Assembly: GCA_937951685.1 (NCBI GenBank)
Contig: CALFBG010000004.1
Coordinates: forward strand, 1-64,000
Length of the DNA stretch: 64,000 nucleotides
Direction: 5' to 3'
DNA from: an uncultured Saprospiraceae bacterium
GTDB lineage: Bacteria > Bacteroidota > Bacteroidia > Chitinophagales > Saprospiraceae
Part shown: piece after piece, positions 40,401 through 46,400 of the stretch
Position numbering within the stretch: the stretch's first letter is position 1
Layout of the letters: every line of letters starts with the position of its first letter
The notes under the pieces: model-generated
Database searches by the model: none
What the model saw: only the letters and a program-made list of their open reading frames with translations
Told to the model about the DNA's origin: nothing
Made by a program: the position numbers and the translations under genes

Positions 40401-43400
40401 AAGCTGCGCCACTTTTGATAATTCCAAGTAAGCAAGCGACTAATTGTGGACTACGGTCTAAGTAGACGCCAACAAAATCTCCTGGCTGAACGCCTAAATT
40501 TTGTAAAGTTCTTCCAACTTGATTGGCGTATTCATTAAGCATTTGGTACGTCCAAGTTGTTGTTCCTTGGAGGACCGCTACCGCTGCCGGATTTTCTCTG
40601 GCCACTTTTTCGAAGCGCAGGTTAATTGGTGTATCGTTGGCTAAATCCTTTTCTCCTTCGTTAAACCATGTCCCTTCCTTGGTAGCTACTTCGCCCAAGA
40701 TTAACGCCCGCTCTTCTGGCAATAACAATTCAAGCGCTCCAATGGTAATATTTTTTTGTTCGACGATCGTGGTAAGTATTTTTTGATAATGATTAAACAT
40801 CCGCTCAATCGTTGATTCAAAAAATAAATCTGTACAATATTCGATACTAATTTCTAAGGCTGTACTATCATCGCTAATATTAAATCCTAAATCAAATTTA
40901 CTCGTATCTTGAGAAAAGTTCATCGCCGACAATTCAACATCTCCTAAGCAAACCTCTTCCAGTTCGGTATTATTTTGAAATTCGAATAAGACCTGAAACA
41001 ATGGACTCCGACTCATATCTCGTCCTTTTTCTACTCGATCTACAATTTTTTCAAATGGCACATCTTGGTGTTCGTACGCTTCTAAAGTAGTCGTTTTTAC
41101 TTCTGCTAAAAGTTCTTTCCAGCTTTGTGTATCCTTCACCTGCGTCCGAAGCGCTAAAGTGTTGACAAAGAATCCGATTAAATGTTCAATTTCCGCTTGG
41201 GTTCGATTAGCGATGGTTGTTCCTACACAAATATCATCTTGTCCCGTATATTTATGCAGCAGCACTTTAAAAGCAGATAGTAAGAACATGAACATGGTTA
41301 CGCCTGCTTCCTGTGATCGACTTCTTAATTTTTCATGCAGCACCGTTGGGATTGTAAAATGTAAGGTCTGCCCACGATTGCTTTGTACTTTAGGTCTACT
41401 ATAATCCGTCGGCAAATCCAAGGCTTCTAGTCCTGCTAATTTCGTTTGCCAATACGCTAATTTATTTTCTAGTACTTCGCCGGAAAGATGATTTTTTTGC
41501 CAGATCGCAAAGTCTGCATACTGAATTTCGTTTGTGGGTAAGTTGGTGGTAGTATTATTTAATTTTGCTTCGTAAAGCATCACGAGTTCATCAATAAAAA
41601 TAGGCATTGACCAGCCATCAGAAGCGATGTGATGGAGTACTACAACCAAGACGAATTCTTGCGGAGCAGTCGTTATCAAGTGACTCCGCAGCATATGATC
41701 TTTATTCAAGTCAAAAGGGTTCATCAAGAGTGCTGCAATCAAATCTGGTGTCACTTCCTTTTCCGATAGATGATTGAGTTGCCATTCATTTTCAGGGAGA
41801 ACTACTTGAAAGCCTTCCCCTGATTTTTCTTTATAAACCGTGCGCAACACTTCGTGCCGATTGACAATTGCTTGAAAGGCTTCTACTAAGATATCTTGAT
41901 CTAAAGCACCTTTCAGCCTAAGCACCATTGGCATATGATAATGAGTGCTCCCTTCAAACTTATCAATAAACCATAAGCGTTCTTGTGCGTAAGACAGCGG
42001 AATCTCAGTTGGTCGCTCTTGTACAAGCAACTTAGGCAAACTCGTTTGTGTTCTTTTTGTCGATAGCTGAATCGCTAATCCTCGAATGGTAGGTTCAAGA
42101 AAAAGGTCTTTAATCTCGAGATCCAATTCCAGTTCTTTTCTAATTGCAGAAACCACCCGAGTTGCTAATAAGGAATGTCCTCCTAACTCGAAAAAATTAT
42201 CCGTTATCCCTATTTTTTCTATGGCTAGTAGATGCTGCCAAATTTCCACCAACTGCTTTTCGACGGGATTACTTGGTGCTAGATATTCTTTTTGTAGTAA
42301 AGCGTTTACATCTGGTTCTGGCAGCGCCTTTTTATCAATTTTACCATTGGGGGTTAGGGGTAATTCGTCCAGTTTCACGAGCATCTTCGGCAACATAAAA
42401 CTTGGTAGTTTTTCTTTGAGATGTTGTTCGAGTGTAGTACGATTATAATGTGATTCGACAGAAAAATATGCGACCAAGCACTTATTACCCTGTGCGTCTT
42501 TTTTGGGAAGCACTACTGATCGATTGATCATCGTAGACTGTTGTAGTACACTCTCAATTTCGCCTAATTCAATCCGATGTCCTCGAATTTTAACTTGATC
42601 ATCTATCCGACCTAAAAAGGATATATTACCGTCGGGCAACCATTTTGCTTTATCTCCTGTTCGATATAATTTTTCTCCCGCTTTAAAAGGATTTGGAACA
42701 AATTTTTCGTTGGTTAATTCTGGGCGATACAAATATCCACGAGACAATCCCGTACCACCAACGTAAAGTTCTCCTTCACTATTGATGGGAAGTAGCTGTT
42801 GATGATCATCTAAAATATAAACGGTGGTATTCGAAATCGGTTTGCCAATAGGTAACTGAAGTTTGTTATCATCTTCTGCCGTGACACGATAACTACTTAC
42901 ACAGACGCTACATTCCGTAGGACCATATAAATTATAAATATCACAAACTTCACTAAACGACACCATCTTTTTCACATCTGCCGCTTCTCCTCCCGTCATT
43001 ACAACGCGTAAAAAAGAGAACTGCATTGGCTCCATAATACTTAAATACGCCGGTGGAATTGTACATACGGTAAGTTCTTTTTCTCGAATGTATGCAAGGA
43101 ATAAACGTTCATCGGCAATGTGATCTTTCCCAATTAACACCAGACTAGCGCCCGTAAGTAAACTCATAAAAACCTCGGGAACAGACGCATCGAAAGAAAG
43201 TGAAACGAATTGGGAAATGCGATCCTTTGCAGTAATTTCAAATAACTTAATATGATCAAGAATGACGTTTACTTTGCTTCTATGCTCTATTAAAACGCCT
43301 TTAGGCTTTCCGGTAGAACCAGAAGTATAAATAATATATGCTAAATTGTTTGCGTGAAGCTTTGTAACTAGCTTTTTCTTAGATAAGGCTTCAATGACGG

Positions 43401-46400
43401 ACCAATCTCGATCAATTGCAATCAGCCTTAATTCTTCTTCTTTTTGTAGCTCATTAAACAATCCTAAATTAGCATTACTTGTTACTACAATAGTACATTT
43501 ACTATCTTGAATCAAGTAATCAATTCGATCTTGTGGATACGAGGAATCGATCGGTAAATAAGCTGCGCCCGCTTTAAGAATCCCCATCATCGCAACGATC
43601 ATTTCTATGGAACGCTCAAGGCAAATTGCAACAATAGATTCTTCTACGACACCATTATTTCTTAAGTGTCTGGCCAATTGATTCGCGCGCTCATCCAAAG
43701 CTTGATAACTAAGGCTTTCTCCTTCGAAAACTACAGCAATGTTCTGTGGAGTACGGCGTACTTGTGCCTCAAATAAATCTACACTCGTCTTATCTTTGGG
43801 ATAATCAACCTGAGTTTCATTGAATGTTTTCAGCACTTTATTTTCCTCCACCTCAGTTAGCATGGATAAGTAACCGATGCGTTCTTTGGGGTTTATGACC
43901 ACCGCTCGCAATAGATTCTCAAGATGAGTAACCATCTGTATAATCGTCTCTGGCAAAAATAGGTCTGTGCAATATTCAACTACCAAATTTAAGCTTTGAC
44001 CAGTAGTACTTACAACAAAGCTCAAATCATACTTGGCAACATCGTAAGCAAAATCGTCTCCTAAAGAAAGTTCGTTGGTGGGTTGGGTATGCTGCAAATC
44101 ATCAATTGCTGCGGCAAAGGTCTCCGTGGATTGAATAGGCGTACTTTGGTATGAAAATAATACTTGAAACAATGGACTTCTACTCAAGTCTCGTTCTCCA
44201 ACCAATTGGTCTACTATTTTTTCAAATGGTACCTCTTGGTTTTGATACGCGGCTAAAGTCGTATTTTTTAATGTGGCTAATAATTCAGAAAACCTTGTTT
44301 CTCCTTTGACCGTACTTCGCAGTACTAAGGTATTTACGAAAAAACCAATTAATGCTTCCGCCGCTAATTGTGTCCGATTTGCCACTGGACTTCCGACGGC
44401 AATATCTTCTTGTCCAGTATATCTATATAATAAAACTTTGAACGCTGACAACAAAAGCATAAACATAGTCGTCTCTTCTCGTTGTGCTAAATCCTGTAAA
44501 GCCTGCGATAGATCAGCATCGAAGCTAAGCGTATGTCGCTTCCCTTTTGTGCTCTGAATCGCTGGTCGCTCAAAATCTGTTGGTAAGTTTAGGACTTCCG
44601 TTCCTTTCAATGCCTCCTTCCAGTATTCCATCTTTTGATCCAGTACCGCTCCTTCAAAATATCGACGTTGCCACAAGGCATAATCTGCATATTGTACTGT
44701 GAGCGGGTCCAACGCAGGAGTTCTCTTTTCCTGCAAAGCCTGATAGAGCTCGGCAAGTTCTTCGAAGAAAACACCTTCCGACCAACCATCATAAGCGATA
44801 TGGTGTAAAACTAAAACTAGGATGTATTCTCCCGTTGTGGTTTGCCATAAATTTGCGCGTAAAGGATGCTCTTGTGATAAATCAAATACTTTGTTTGAGC
44901 TTTGTTTGACCAGCTTTTTCAAAGTTGCTTCATCGGCAATGCTTATTTTTTCTCCGCCGCTTAACGTCCACTGATTGGGTGGTAAAATTTCCTGATAAAC
45001 CCGTCCTTCTTTTTCTTTAAAAACAGTTCGTAATACTTCGTGGCGATTGACCATCATTTGTAAAGCCCTTTCTAAAGTATCTTTATCTAACGCTTTACTA
45101 AATCGTTCTACAAAGGGGACGTGATAATGCGTACTTCCTTCCAATTGATCAATGAACCATAAACGCTCTTGTGCGAAGGACAAGGGAATTTCGTCCGTTC
45201 TTTCTTGTGCAATCAGCGTTGGTAAAGTAACTTCAGCGTCATTTAGCAAAAGGTGATTGGCCAACAAAGCAATATTCGGATTTGCAAATAGATCCTTGAT
45301 CGCTAAATCTTGTTCTAATTCTTTCCGAATTACAGCAACTAACATTGTTGCTAAGATAGAATGACCACCTAATTCAAAGAAATTATCTAAAACTCCAATT
45401 TTTTCTACTTTTAATAAAGCTTGCCATATTTGTACTAACTGCTCTTCCATTTCATTGCGTGGAGCAAGGTAATTTTCTGTAGACAAGCTGGCAAAATCTA
45501 CTTCGGGCAAAGCTTTTTCGTCTAATTTACCATTAGCATTTAAAGGAAAATTTGCTAAACGCACCAAGGCAGAAGGCAGCATATAGCTAGGTAGTTTAGC
45601 TTTCAAATGTGCTAAGACCGTTTCTTGTTCATAGCCATCATTAGGAATAAGGTAAGCAACGATTCGTTTGTTATTCGACGCATCAACTTTTGTCAAAACG
45701 ACACAATCGTTGATGCTAGGTAATTCTTGCAAGTGCGTTGCAATCTCTCCCAATTCGATCCGGTACCCCCGAATCTTTACTTGCGCATCTTTACGACCTA
45801 GAAATGCTAAATTTCCATCGGGCAACCAGCGTGCTAAATCACCCGTTTTATAGATTCGAATCGTTTTTGTGGTCGCGCCATCTTGTACTTCAAAGTCGAC
45901 AAATTGTGCAGTGGTTAGGGCTGGCTTATTTAGGTAACCAATTGCTAGACTTGCTCCTCCGATACACAACTCTCCTACAACTCCTCGCGGTACTAATTTG
46001 CCGTAATTATCTAAGAGATAAACGGAGACATTATCAATCGGCTTTCCGATGGGTGGATTTTTGAATTGATCTTCCGCTTGCAATTCGTAGCAACTCGTAA
46101 CCACCGTATTTTCCGTCGGCCCATAATTATTGATGATTCGATAACTCAATTGGCTAATATTCAATGCGCCTAATCGGTCTCCGCCCGTCAGCAAATAAGT
46201 TAGCGTAAGTTTTCTATCCCTTGATAACCGAACAAATGCTGGCACCAATGCCGTTGCCATAAAACTATGAGTAATCTCATGCGTCTCGTAAAAGGACAAT
46301 AAGCGCTCTACGGATAAACGCTCCTCGTTATCTACAACGTAGAGGCTTGCTCCAACCGACAAATAAGGCCATAACTCCCAAACGGAAGCGTCAAAACCTA

